In this document: positions 49,701-63,097 of the stretch, piece after piece
Layout of the letters: each line of letters opens with the position of its first letter
Numbering within the stretch: the stretch's first letter is position 1
NCBI GenBank assembly: GCA_961205875.1
Contig: OY540818.1
Location: 14,172,761 to 14,236,760, forward strand
DNA length: 64,000 bases
Reading direction: 5' to 3'
Source of the DNA: Sialis fuliginosa
Lineage: Eukaryota; Arthropoda; Insecta; Megaloptera; Sialidae
Program-made: the position numbers and the translations under genes
Notes under the pieces: generated by a model
Told to the model about the DNA's origin: nothing
What the model saw: only the letters and a program-made list of their open reading frames with translations
Database searches by the model: none

Positions 49701-51970
49701 GTACTACTGCCACCGCGGAGCGTAACGTACGAATCGCACACAGACAGACACATTGTTGTTTCCATAAGTTTTCTTATCTGTGAATGGCAGTGTTGGTCTT
49801 TTCGAAAAATACAAACGAATCTACTCATCATTATTTAATAAACATAAATAAATTCATAATCTAATTTATGAAATAATCAAAATTAATGAATTTAATGAAA
49901 TTTTTTTGCAAATACACTAAAAATTAATTGTGAATATATTTTTCATGGTTTGTATAAATAAAGTCATTCCAAACAGTAGATTCGTATACGTTGACAAATC
50001 GAAGTAAGAATAAATGCAGTAATAGCGCCACTTTCGATTCGAAATCACTATTCTTTTAGTGAAATTTAAAGTGACTAATTGAATTAGTGATAACTACTAA
50101 TTCAGTTTTAGAGAGCAGATAACAGTATTGTGGATTCATCCTAATTGAAACTTGTCAGTGATGTCGCTCCTTTATTGACCGAACAGGTCACTAATTTGAT
50201 AATTATTGTATTTATTCTATACATACACTATACATTCTATACTACACACAATCTCGATATGAAAATTGGAAGTGTATACTTGTATATTCGCTCTTATCGA
50301 AGGCCTGTTTGTAATGTCCATATGTCCGTCAGTGATTGAGCCGGTGTAGTACACATTGTTGTGGGTGGGTTGTGATTGTATTAATTACCTGTTCGCAGTG
50401 AAAATGTTTAGTGCGTGTGAAATATGTTAGTGAAAATATTAACAGTTTATTATTTGTGTTAAATTGTACGTAGGTAATAATCATTTTTAAACGGTGAAAT
50501 AATTTTTTTTTGAATGAATGCAAATGTGATGTGGTATTGTTTGTAAATTTAATTAAGAATTGTATTATTTTATTGCTACAGCAGTTTTTTCCTGAAGAAG
50601 TTTTGTAAAATTTAAGTTAATGGGTCTTAGACCACAGGGGTTTTATGCTCATAGAGCAGATACTATTTTAGCTCCTATTTTTGTGTCATATTAATCAAAA
50701 TAAGTTTTTTTATTGTTGAAGGATTTATTATTATATATTATTCCACCCCGGCTCCCAAGTGCTGAAGGCTCTAGGCATGGCAAAGATAGATTTTAGCAAG
50801 CTTTGATAATATTAAAGAGTCCACCTTTATACTTAAAAAATTAATAAAATACTAAAACATTCGTACAATTCCTTTTAATCATAGTTTTTTATTACATCTA
50901 TATTGAATAGGCAGTAATTGTTTTATTATAGTAGGAAACAAATTTATAGTTGTTTATTTATGCGCATTCTTAGTGCTAGAATAGCATTCAAATGAACATT
51001 GTCGCTAATTAGTCTCAATTTATGCCAATTTGTTACATTGTGACTTATTATGTATGCTATTAAATATACCGCTTACATTTATAACTACATAATATGCGTC
51101 TGTGTTTTTTTGTTGATAAAACATATTATTATTTATTAAATTATTAATAACGTTCAAAATTATACACGTACAAATTGAATTTTGTTAAATAATTATATAC
51201 ATATAGGAGGTGAGAGGGGTCAGGGATATTGAATAACATGATATCCCGAAAACTAGATTTTTTTCAGAGGAATATTTTCATAATATTGAAGTCAAAGATA
51301 ATAAATATCAGTAGAATAAAAAATATCTAAAAAATCATCATAAAATATAATCAAAGACGCGTTATAGCTCCATGGGGTGTCAAAGAACACTGTTAGATGA
51401 AATTTCATTAAAAAAAAACAACATTCGATATATATTATATTATTTATGAAAAATTATAATATTATATGTAATCTAAAAAGACTATAATTAAGTAAAACAA
51501 TAACTGAATATAAAATAAAAAATCTTATATTTTAGCAATACACTTCCATCCCGATTTATAAAAAATAAAATTAAAGAAAATCACCTTGGGGGTATACATA
51601 CATATTTATGTGCGAAATAACTAAGGGAACTAGCGGAAATAATTTAGTTTATAGCAATAGAAAAACCTTTTCTGGAACCCCAAATCATCTCTCATGCATG
51701 CTATTTAATGTTATTAAGTGTAACATTTAATTTGAATGCTTGTTAAAAACAATCATGCTATGTTATGCACGGTACGTCATTATAATTTCAGTTTGATTAA
51801 TACAATATGTGGGTTACGTCAGTTTTGATGTAGTCCTATATCAAGTGCCATATGCACTAATGTTCAAGTGAATAATTAATATACATGCCATTTAGTTACC
51901 AATCATTTAATTCTAATTGTAAAGTGTGGGTTATTTTGTGGTCATGACCGTCAGTATATAATCTTTATAT
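46800..51970. other. Putative long first intron or intergenic sequence
   Basis: No complete gene. Includes a hAT right-end fragment (ACGCCACTG, ending about 48411), a hAT left-end fragment (CAGTGTCGGC at about 48825), and CpG-bearing patches at 49640-49745 and 50290-50370. The latter is followed by a G/T-rich tract to about 50473, which ends in a donor-like GTAG|GTAATA. These patches may be further untranslated first exons, but nothing proves it. Confidence 0.35.
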
Positions 51971-51980
51971 GTATTAATAC

Positions 51981-52538
51981 GTGAACATCGAAAATTGTCG
52001 TAGGTTTGTTTTAGTATTTATTATAAAAGGAGGTGAATGAAACTTATATCATTCGAAATATACTGTGCCATAGAAGTGCACAAAAAATCATGTGTGTATG
52101 TTGCCGTTAAGGCAAGTAAAATAAAGTTAAAATACACACATGTTTTCTCCTCACATCGTTCGACAGTATAGCAATACTTTTGGGGTTCTGTCAAACGTAG
52201 AAAATGCAAAATCAATTTGCGTTTTTATTTGGAAATTTTTGTTGTAAATAATAGTTTTTACGTTTAATAATAATTGGAAATGAAGTACGTTTCCGATTTT
52301 TAAATTATTTATTTTGAATTACAGTTACGTTTTCGCTTATTTTTGTCTAAAAGTAAATGGAAAATATATTTATGTTATCTATTGTTATCGTATATATATA
52401 GGTGAACATCGAAAATTGACGTACCTTTTTTTTGTATTCATTATATAAGGGGGAGAATGCTTAGGTTAGGTTAGGTACTGTGCCATAGATTTGCAAAAAA
52501 AAACATTTGTGTATGTTGCCGTTAAGGCAGGTAAAATA
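51981..52538. repeat. Two-copy direct repeat (51981-52122 and 52402-52538)
   Basis: Both copies share GTGAACATCGAAAATTG, TACTGTGCCATAGA and TGTATGTTGCCGTTAAGGCA. They are separated by about 280 bp of unrelated sequence. The second copy contains TTAGGTTAGGTTAGG where the first has an unrelated stretch. Confidence 0.75.
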
Positions 52539-54352
52539 TTGGTCGAATTTCGACCATAGGCGACACTAGTAGTAACTTAATTTGCAATAGTTCTTTACTT
52601 TAAATTGATAAAAAAATGATGGATCCATTTAAATGAAATTTTAAAACTGTAAATTATTTATATGTAGATATGTATTTATTTTACTAACAATATAATCAAT
52701 TAAATATTGTCCATTAAAACTATATTAACCAGGCAATTGATATAATCTGTGTCTTAAGCCTTAAATGTCTGATTGATTATAATTACATTACTATATCAAA
52801 GTACTATATTGTCAATAAAATTAAATTTCGTAAATCACTTTCACAAAATTCATATTTGGTATAACTAATTTGAAATGTCGGCGCTTTTTAATATTTAATA
52901 ACAATAATTATTAGAAATGATTTTGATTTTTGAGATAGTGACAGATTGGGAGTGTTTTCTGATGAACATAATTAAATTATACGACCAAATAAATTAAAAA
53001 ACACGGCCAAATACACATGTGGTCAAATTACACAATGAAATACTGACTGCCATTTTTGGTAACTGATTTTATTAATATCAAGGTTATTTGCTGTAGTTGG
53101 AATATTTTGTTGTACAGATCACATTGTGTTGAAATTTTGCTTGGAGAAAATTAGCTATTGTACACTACTGTACAAAAAAATATATTTAGTAAAAAAAGTA
53201 TTTTTTAAATTAATGTTTTGTATCTAACTTTAATTTTCATTTAATTGAGTAATTTTAATTTTAATTTATTAACTATTGATTAACTGCGTTATAAAGATTA
53301 CATTAGAATCAATAGTTACTATATAGATCTGTAAAATTACCACACCCATAGTATAGATATGAGCTTTTATACGATTTTATCAAAAATACAGGATGTTTAA
53401 ATACTAGGGTTCAATATGACGAACTCGGAAACTGTAAGAGATATAGATTAAGTTGCCAAAACCCGTTTTAATCCGGAAATTTCTATCATGAATATTTCTT
53501 AATTAAGCGACTCGAAATTTAAAAAATATTTTAAATAGGTATATCTTACAGGATAGATAGATACATGCACAACAAAAATAATAAATTTAAAAAAATATGG
53601 CAAAATGGAAAATTTCGGCTAATAACTAATGAATAATTTTAAAGGTAACTTTTGTACTATTTAAGATTTTTATACTGAATCCTGATATTTAGACACCCTG
53701 TATTATTAATAAAAATTATTAAAAAAGCACCGTTTTAATAGGTATTAAAGCAGAGCAAGAATATTAACGTTGTAAATATTTATTTATGGACTTAAGTTAA
53801 CGACTTGTGAATACTCAATATGCTTTTTTAACATATTAATAACTCTTTAATTATAAACTGTATTTATAATCCAATATAATAAATTTGTCATCGCAAGAAT
53901 GTTTGTCATTTTCTAAAAATATCTAAACATTTGTTAGTTATAAAATTCAGTTCAAAATCATAAACGGTTATGATCAATATAACTGTTTATTAATTGCGAT
54001 CTACGAAAAAAATATTTCGTATTTATAAAAAAGTTGATTGATTTAGGTAGACCATTAAATCGCAGAAAAACATTTATTATAAATTTATGAATTTATTGAT
54101 TTGTAGCATCTTCCAAATTACTTTAACCCTTTGTGCACCAACGCTATTTTCAATTAGATTTTTGTATAATTTTTTAAATTTAGTAGAATTTTTATTATTC
54201 AATAAGGGAGGCTTTGAGGGTCAAACATGATGTTTAGGGAGTCAAAAGCGTTACTTACACAAGGAAGATTTGACCGTTTTTAATAAAAATGTATATTGCT
54301 ATTATTTGTATATATTATTACTTGAAAAACGGAGAAACTGTGGTTTCTTAGT

Positions 54353-54488
54353 CACTAAACTAAAAATACACCTTAACCACAAAAATTAATGTCACTCGAC
54401 ACGTGTTTCGACTTCACAAGAAGTCCTCATCAGGAGCCTAACGATTCCAGACTGATTTTTGTGGTTAAGGTGTATTTTTAGTTTAGTG
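54353..54488. mobile_element. Element with perfect 34-bp inverted repeats
   Basis: Arms at 54353-54386 and 54455-54488 are exact reverse complements (CACTAAACTAAAAATACACC… outward). The centre has CACTCGACACGTGTTTCGAC and GAAGTCCTCATCAGGAGCC. Partial copies occur at 6185 and 20956, and a short related piece near 47890-47945. No coding capacity. Confidence 0.75.
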
Positions 54489-55096
54489 TATATATTATAT
54501 TTAAAAAACCCTTACATGACGAAAGGGGGGTGGGAGTCACCTAATACTTACGGATCCTTACAGAGGGGGAGGGGCAGTCGAAAATTTTGAAAATATTCCT
54601 TACATAATTAATGGATGCATACACGTACCTAATTTTTTATTTAATTTCAGATTTTTATTTCTTTAGGTATAAAATAAATACGTTATAGAGATAGAGATAG
54701 AGGTCTTATCGAGTAGTTACTTTCTTTAATTTGGTTTGCAGTATTATAAACACGCTATCTGCATTTTTCAATTTACGTTTAAGTGTCAATTAATTTAAAT
54801 TAAGTCCTGGAGGAAGTTAAGTCTTTTAAAGTACTTATATTTAGTAGGAATGTTAAATGCAACATTTAATAAATTCTCCATTAAGATTAATAGTGCGTTT
54901 CTAAATTACCCACTAACATTTTAATAAACCCCAAGAAATGCCGTTAACATTTCTCACAGGATGTCGGTTTTTCCCTCTGACATTTTATTTATACCTGAAA
55001 ACAACACTAATTTACATTTCCTTGTTTTTTACACATTCCTTTTCTTTCATCTCGGCTGTCTAAAATCGTCACTAACTGTTGGAGAACGTTGTCTTC

Positions 55097-56262
55097 AGTC
55101 TATACGACACACTGCGAGGGCGCCAACGTACAAAATAGAACGGTTTGAACAATCGTGTGAAGCTAGATGCAATCACTAGCTGCAGTATGCAGCATTGTTG
55201 TTAAATGCATTCTCTACCTATCATCACATCGTTTGTAGTGTATTTTGTTTGTGTTATGTTGGTACAGAAATTCCTACTGTGTGAAGCTAGGTGCATATTT
55301 ATGCACTTTTGTTAATTTTGTTTGTAAATATTGGTGGGGGTGCATTTAAATAATAAAATGTTGATTATCGTGGTGTGTGATGTTCGTACAAATATTTTCT
55401 GTTAAATCCTGTAAAATTATACGCATACGCGCACGTATTTAAATAATTGATTCTAGGGTGTTTGATTTGGTATTATGTTGGTAGAGTGTTTTATTGTTGT
55501 CACATGAAGCTAGATGCATATTTATAATTCCAAGTATCATTGTTGTTAAACATTTAAAAATACCGGTGCATACATTTAAGATAGTAAAGTGACATTGCGG
55601 TTGTGTTAGGTTGGTGCAACTGTTTTGTTTGGTTGTAGATTGTTATTGTTATTTTTCAAATAAGAGTATAGGGAAACTTTAGTTATTTATGTGAACATTT
55701 TAGGGTCTTTTTGTTTATTTATTTTTTTGGAGTAATTTATGGGAATATTCAAAAGTTGTACATTGTTGTAAACAGTTTAAGTATTTTTGAAAATGTTTTC
55801 TATATATTTAAAATACTGGTTTATCTTGATAAATGTCTGATTAGATAGATGAATTGTGAAGGGTATAAACGTTAAGATAACTTCATTTAATTATCGTACT
55901 TTAAAACATTGAATTAGCTTGAAAAAATTTATATTTATATGCAAAGATAAAATAAAAATAGTTAAAAAAACTATTTTAGATAAGTTATGTAAATAAAACA
56001 TAAAACCACTGAAATATAATGATATAAAGAAGTCGGGATGGATATACAAATATCATTAAATTAAAAACACATACGTATTATGTATAAATATTATTAAAAA
56101 TACGAATGAATGTGATCTATAGTGTTGAAGTGAAAAAAACTAGTTTTTATATTAAATCTTTTATTAATAAAATGAAGTGGAATTTGTGAATACTAATATG
56201 AGATAAACTGAAATTCTTCCATACATAATTCTGTAGTTAGTGTTTATTAAATTGTGGGCAGG
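55097..56262 (+). promoter_or_regulatory. Putative promoter and long G/T-rich leader of exon B
   Basis: A TTCAGTC initiator-like motif (A at 55097) is followed by CpG-bearing sequence (GCGAGGGCGCC) and then more than 600 bp with strong T over A and G over C skew. Diverged repeats of GAAGCTAGRTGCA occur at about 55158, 55282 and 55505. It leads to the ATG at 56263. The skew and CpG patch suggest transcribed 5' leader. Leader introns have not been excluded. Confidence 0.3.
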
Positions 56263-56347
56263 ATGGATAGGACAATGTATGGTAAAGTGTTACCAGGAAC
56301 TTATCAACCATTTAGATGTACAATTAAAAATGGATCTTCTCCAGGAT
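56263..56347 (+). CDS. Candidate first coding exon B (phase 1)
   Basis: An ATG in good context (GCAGGATGG) opens 28 codons plus one base: MDRTMYGKVLPGTYQ… with a basic, hydrophilic second half. The exon ends GGAT|GTAAGT. An internal alternative donor G|GTAAAG after MDRTMY is also phase 1. I do not recognise the peptide. Its coding quality is better than neighbouring sequence, and it is preceded by a G/T-rich leader-like tract. It probably belongs to the same unfinished gene as exons A and C. Confidence 0.5.
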
Positions 56348-56969
56348 GTAAGTAGTCAAATATTTTTTTATTTTATCTTATAAATGATTATTTGTACTTT
56401 TGAGGTTACAAAAACTTAGATTATAAATAGCGTATATAATATTACTGTTATTATATTTTGTCTCTACAATACTCTCTACACAATATTTATACTAACAAAA
56501 AATGAAGAGTATTGTTGAGGGTGAATCTGGGTGATCAGTTATGCTATTGTAATGTTATTTTATTTTTTTCTTATGTTTGTATTTTACTATAAAATATAGC
56601 ACATTTGAAAAATCTAGAAATAAAACAATTAAGAAATATATATTTATGTTGTTTAATAAATCCTTCATTTCTATAATATACTCCGAGTGAAAAGTTATTA
56701 CAAAAATAGATGAGAGGTTACTAACCTAAATAAAAAATGTTTGTAACGAAGAATTAAGCTGTATGATGCATTTCACGTATTGCATGACGGATGGTATCAA
56801 AACAAACGTTTATTTTTAAAATTTCAGAAAACAAAATTTAGCTAATGACATCTTAATATCCCCGCGTTACAAAAACAGTCCGAGATGTAATTAATATTTT
56901 TTTTAGGTTTTCATAGCTTTTCGAAACTGAAATCTTGGAAATAAATATAGTTATAAATTTAGTACCTAT

Positions 56970-57435
56970 ACCGGCTGATATATTTAAACTGAGACAAGAA
57001 AATATCTCGAAAACTAAGGTTTTTTAGGTAGAAATGTTTCAGGGTTAGATGTTAACTTTTAATAGAAAAAATTAGTTAAAATTGAGGTTTTTGAAAAAAC
57101 TTCAGACAAAATTTGTTTCTTTTTTATAAAATAAACCTATGTAAAAAAGGAATAGGTTCCCATTAAAAAAAATGTAGCAGACCTCAAAATGACCTTGAAA
57201 CCTCCATTCAAGGTTAAAATTTTTACCTCCATTGTTTTTCCTCTTCTTAACCCTGAAACTTAGTTTTCGAGATATTTGCTGGAATAGGTTCCCATTCAAA
57301 AAATGTAGCTGAATTCAAAATGACCTTGAAACCTTCACTCAAGGTTAAAAATTTTACCTCCATTGTTTTTCTCTTTCTTAACCCTGAAACTTTTTTTTCG
57401 AGTTATTTACTGGTCTCAATTTAAATAACCCACAT
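56970..57435. mobile_element. Foldback element with internal tandem duplication
   Basis: The left end TATTTAAACTGAGAC… and the right end GGTCTCAATTTAAATA are inverted. ATATCTCGAAAACTAAG at 57000 is mirrored by TTAGTTTTCGAGATAT near 57271. Inside, a unit of about 140 bp starting AATAGGTTCCCATT occurs twice in tandem (57151 and 57293) with some divergence. Confidence 0.65.
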
Positions 57436-58059
57436 TTATAATTAAGAAAATCATCGAAATGCAAGTTTAAATCGCTTAAAAAAAGATTGAATATCGATGT
57501 CAATGAAAAACAAAACCCTACTGTATTTTATATTTATACATTTGTGTTTTTTATATGTTCAGTTTGTGAGTTAATTTTAAAATTTTAATGTTATTTCAGA
57601 TGAACAATTAACTTTTGAAATGACTAATTACTTTTTAACGGATCAAATAGTATGTTAATTGATGTTTGAAAATAATCTAAAATAAGAATATTATTGTTGT
57701 TTTTAATATTATGTTGGTTTATTTCAGTAGTTTTCTCAATCATAAACAAAAAATTCGCATATATTATTATTTATTACACTTTTATTAAAAAAAAATCTTC
57801 AGAATATGTAGGTGTTATTAATTATACGTAGTCTGGTTCGTGTGTTCATAGCTGGCAATAATCAAACAACAAAAAATTCTAAATTGAAACTGATTTTTCA
57901 AGTACGTGACGCATCTTTAAATTTCAAATCGACAGTGGTTCCAAGCTGTGGTGTTACTTACAACAATTAGTTACTACTCTCTTTCAATCTACATAAATAA
58001 TTCAAAAGTCACTGATTACACAACATGTTATATTAGGGTGAAACTGGGAATAAAAGAAC

Positions 58060-58389
58060 CAGTGGTGTAACTAGAAATTTAGGGCCCCTGGAAATTTTTT
58101 GAGGTGGGGCCCTAAAAAAACTTAGCAACTTAGGGGATAAGGTGACTAAAAAAAGGTTAATGAATACTGACAGAAGTGCCAGACGCGTTTGTAATCACGT
58201 GACAAACAGGTTACAAATTACAATTTTTAATTAGGTTTATTATTAAAATAAGTAGTGACTTATTTCGAATAAAAAAATTAATTATAAATTTTTGTAACGT
58301 ATAAAATACTTTTTATAAATACAATTTATTAAAAATAGATAGATTTTTTATATTATTTAATAATTAAACTTTTCAGAGTTACGCCACTG
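58060..58389. mobile_element. hAT derivative
   Basis: Ends CAGTGGTGTAACTAG and GAGTTACGCCACTG with a G/C-rich inner left segment (GGGCCCCTGG, GGTGGGGCCC). 330 bp. No clear target duplication, so it is probably old or rearranged. It resembles the 72-bp element at 23424. Confidence 0.65.
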
Positions 58390-58589
58390 ACCAGCATTTG
58401 TCTCCACGTAGATTTTTTTATTTACGTCTCTAGAGTTATTAATTTGAATTTTTCATATCGAAATATTTTCTTGTTCGGCATTAATTTTCTTAGAAGTGTT
58501 ACACCAATTTAAGAATTAATTCCCGGATATACCGTTTTAGTAGAATATAAATTAAACCCATTTCTACTTCACACAAATGCATACGGGGC

Positions 58590-58760
58590 AAATGGCGCGA
58601 GTGAAATTCCGTTATACTTATTTTTTTCGCGGTCAGCACCACGAAGTTCAGACGGCACAGCGCGCGCCGCGTCCACCCGGTGGACGATTTCTTATTTTTG
58701 TCTGTGGTGAATTGTGCGTGAATCGGTTACAGGGCCGGTGCTGAATTATTAAGGTTAGAT
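58590..58760. promoter_or_regulatory. CpG-rich patch, possible alternative promoter
   Basis: Local GC peak with CGCGCGCCGCG, CCACCCGGTGGACG and a TCGCGGTCAGC initiator-like motif. It lies between candidate first exons B and C and could start another transcript. No coding exon can be tied to it. Confidence 0.25.
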
Positions 58761-58979
58761 TACCAAAGACATAGACTAAGTGAGTCATAGCACTTTCTGT
58801 AAATCGGCGTCAATTATAAATAATAACAGAAAGAAAATATTGAATATTTACGTGACGTGGACTGCCGTTTCTGGAGTATCTTTATTCTGTGGTCCACAAT
58901 TTTGTTCTTTCTCTTTCTACCGAGAGTTATCATTTTCGGTTAGCTCACTATCTCTATGTCATAAAATCTCTTTGTAGAT

Positions 58980-61900
58980 TCCACGGGTAGTAAATCACAT
59001 ACGAGTATTACAAATAGCGAAGCGAAATAACGTTGTTTATGTATTTGAGAGCGTAAATAACGTTCTTGCTTGACTTTTTGTAATGAACGCACGTAGATAA
59101 TTGTAATTTCGCCTTTTTAAGTACCACAATAAAACAAAATGAAAATTTGTCTTATTTTATTTTTAAATAAAAACACGGTATTCTTTCAATTTCTAGCAAG
59201 AAAAATTATAATTCCGGTAAACCCGGAAGTCGGATTAAAATAACATATCACATTCTTTTAACCGAACCAACGTAAGTAACAAATAAACTAAATTTAAAAA
59301 AAATTCTTACGGCATTTTTCAGGTACGGATCATGAAATTTAAAGTTTCATTAAAACTGAGGAAGCAGCTAACTTTAAAATCAATTTTCACTATGTGATAA
59401 ATAATTAAGAGTCAAATCTGCGAAAAAAATAACTGAATTTTTGTATATACCTTCGTTATAATGTTTTAAAAAACGTGTAAAAAGTCCTCATCGATATCGT
59501 GTCGGCGTTGTGAGATATTAAAGGTCAAAGTTCGCGAAAAATGGAGTTTTCATAATATATGTCCCTTCCTATGGCTCGAAGGTTAATAAGGTTTATTATA
59601 AAAATTGTAGATTATTAAATTCTATTTGAATTTAATTTTTTTATAGAACCGTGGTAGAGTCCCTATTTTGTACAATAGACGATTTTGAGGTAGGTCGGTA
59701 TTCGCTAGTATATGTGTTTAAATATTTTCAAAAAGACAATATGATAAGAAAGCGATCTTTAAATTTAAAAAAAATTAAAATAATGAATGCGGACCTGTTG
59801 CATGTCACCTATTTATATGTACGGAAAATGTTTTATTATATTTTTATGCACGCAGTGACTGGTTTATTATGTGTACATTCATCAACTCTGAAATATTTCA
59901 CTTTTTAGATGTTTGTGAATTTTTGAAAAATATTAAGTATATCGTCACTTATTCTTGTGATGTAAAAATATACACACCCGTTTTCATATAACTTAAGTCC
60001 AGTGGCGTCCTACGTATTATTATTATATGTGTTGTAATAAGTCTTATTTATTGTTAGTACTATAGCTGTACTCGCGGCTTGCTTAAATATAAAAGTTAGA
60101 TATATGGTATCGCGGAGTTTATTTAAATTTTTTTTATTCGACACAATTATTTACTACATTATGCATATTGTTCAATATTTAGGCAACGTATTGCAAAAGA
60201 GCGCGCTGGCAGCAAACTTTTTCCGACTTGATTTACTATTATCATCACTTATTCCTTATGTTACGTAACGTAACAAAATATATACTAAAACCTGGGCAAA
60301 GAATGATAATGATAAGTGGTTCTCGAGTGATAAGCGCATTAACGGACAGACAGACAGACAGAGAGATTCTGCGTTTTAGAAAATATATGAATGATGATTT
60401 CAGTAATCTATGAGATCATTTTTAGTGTTCTGTATCTAAATCGAAAAAAAAACACTTTTGGAATCATCACTGTGTATGTCTGTCTGTCTGTTATAACCGT
60501 TTGGTACAGAAAGTTGAGATTTGGCTTAATTATAGTAAAATAGTGTATCAATAATAAGGGGAGAAATGGGGTACCAAAAGATAAGTATGGTATTAATAGG
60601 AATTGAAATATGTACGTTTGTTATTGTTAAAATCTTCTGGATATGTAATGTCAAGATCAAAAGAAAATTATCAGCACCAAAAAATTATTAAAAACGTAAT
60701 GGAAAATACATTTAAACTGCTACTATAATCGCACTGTTTTAAATTGGTTTTTTACTTTGCAAATGTAGTAAATTCTTTAAGACTTTATTTATGTTAGTGA
60801 ATGGCTTCCAAATATTTCCTATTGAAATGCTAATCTAACTTTTTCTTCATTTTTAAACACTAGGCAAGCAATTATACTCACGTGTATTTTCAGTTGCCTT
60901 CGCTAGAGATTTACAACGGAAAAAAATCACGATTACATGAATATTTGCCAATTATACAATGCGTATTTATAGCACATGATTCATCGGATATTTACAATTT
61001 CTCATAATTCAAGGTTCGTCAACATTTATTATTGCTATTTTACGATAGTTTAAATGCATTTTTTTGGTTGATGTTTATTTCCACACATTAAAAATGAATA
61101 CGTACAATGTTCTATGCTAAAATGTTAATATAATTTCAGGAAATACGTTTACAATTACTTACACATCATAAATGTACAAGATTTTCATAGGAGTGTTTGT
61201 AGAATATTTTTTCTTACAATTAGCGTTGGAATTTCTTCGGCTTTATTATAATAAAAATGTACATTATTCAGTGGCGTAATTAGAGGTCGCTGCACCCCCG
61301 GCGAAAACTGAAAAAGCGCCCTCCTAGTGTATGAAGATATTTTTTTTATTTGACTTATTATCATTTATAATTAATTGAAAGTTATAGTTTAAAATTATTA
61401 TATTATTTATTTTCATCATCTATTTAATATAATTTATAGTATTTAATAAATGATTAATCAATTAACGGAAACTGATTCATTTTTTGTTAGTCATAGGTTT
61501 TATTACCTTTTGTTATGATATTCAAATTTATTATTTATATTAATTTAATAAAACAGAAAGAATTACTTTTTGTTAATCAATTATTAATGATTAGTTTATA
61601 ATTTGTACACGATAACTTGTTGCTATGCTACTTTCTGGAAGATTTAAATTCAACATAGCTATTTTTACCTATAAACAAGTGTCATTAAATGAAGCGTTCG
61701 TATATTCCAAATATTTAAAATAGGACCCCACCTTCACTCTGTTCAGGATCACTACACAATCGAGTTAACAGTAATGTTTGAGACGTGCAATTTGCTTTTT
61801 GTGTTTGGTTGCATTTTAAAACTAATAATTGTCATACATATGTGAAAATTTAATGATATTTTTGAACTGTATTAGACTGGTATAACTTTTATAGGAAATA

Positions 61901-63060
61901 GTTATTTGTGTGACGTTCGCGAAATGATTCTTTAGCAGATAAAAATAAATAATTATTTGACGAGGAGTTAGTTTAATAAAAAAATTCATAATAATTTTTT
62001 TATGTAATAATTACAATACATAGGATTGTGGGTATTATTCTTAGTATTCCCATTATGTTGATACTTTTGACCAAAAAAAATTTGTTGAAAGAAATTTAGT
62101 CTAGTTAATATAATGTATTAAATTTTGACGCATAAAATATTTCCTAAAAATTCACTAGCAATTAAAGTTCTGGATCATTCTTACCTTTACAAGGATTTTT
62201 TTTAAACAAAATATATGTATCTAATGATTGAAATGTGCAAACCAATTTATATACATATTTTGTAATTAGGGCTGCATGCCGAAATTTTTTTCGGTCTTAA
62301 AACGAAGTCGAGATCTACATAGACGGTTTTAAAAGATTATCAGTTAGGTACCTATATATTAATATAATTTTATATTTGATGTAAATCTTTAATTATTAAA
62401 TAAGGATTAATAGAACAAAATTTTATGTGCAGCCCTAATAATAATTAGATATGAGAAAGAAAGAAAATAAAGATTATTTAATTATTGTATCTTGTACACA
62501 ATCCTATTTCTTACTAATTGTATCTATACTATATAAAAATACATACGTAGGAACAAATTGATGTTAAGGCAGTTGTAAAATTATAGTAATTACGCTATTA
62601 AAAGATGTAAGTTTCTTTAAAAAGTAATACCTCTTGGAAAGTTCTACATAGGCATACGTAATAGTCTATATCAAGATTTATTAATGATCATAAAGAATTT
62701 TCCTATAAAGTCGCACTGATATTCTTTGATTTTTTCCTTTGTCTGTTCAATCTTTTATAAAGTCGAGACGCTTCGTTTAAAATTTGTTTATAAACGATCC
62801 TCCTTCCCCCCAAATAACATATTATTGTCTACATTGATGCCATAACATTAAATGATAATTTTAATGGTTAACAGTGCAGTAAAGAAAGTTAATATGAATT
62901 TGGGTATATGGCTTATAGGTATAAGCTTAAAATGCACGAAGAATTTATAAATGATCCTTGTATTGGAGCTTGCTAGTACAATATAAAAGATTATGTTTAA
63001 AAAAGTCACTCAACAAGTGCGTAAGGTGTTAAAATAGTATTATCAACATTGTTCTGCAGA
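58980..63060. other. AT-rich sequence, probably intronic
   Basis: No supported coding exon. Contains hAT-like left ends without partners at about 60001 (CAGTGGCGTCC) and 61264 (CAGTGGCGTAATTAG), and ACAGACAGACAG-type tracts near 60345 and 60480. Confidence 0.4.
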
Positions 63061-63097
63061 AGGCTTTACATTTGTAAACCGGCCAGACAGATCTTGG

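Noticed and set aside
49608-49838. 76-residue frame over the CpG-bearing patch at 49.6 kb
   Set aside because: The patch may be untranslated leader. The frame has no family resemblance and no good evidence for translation.
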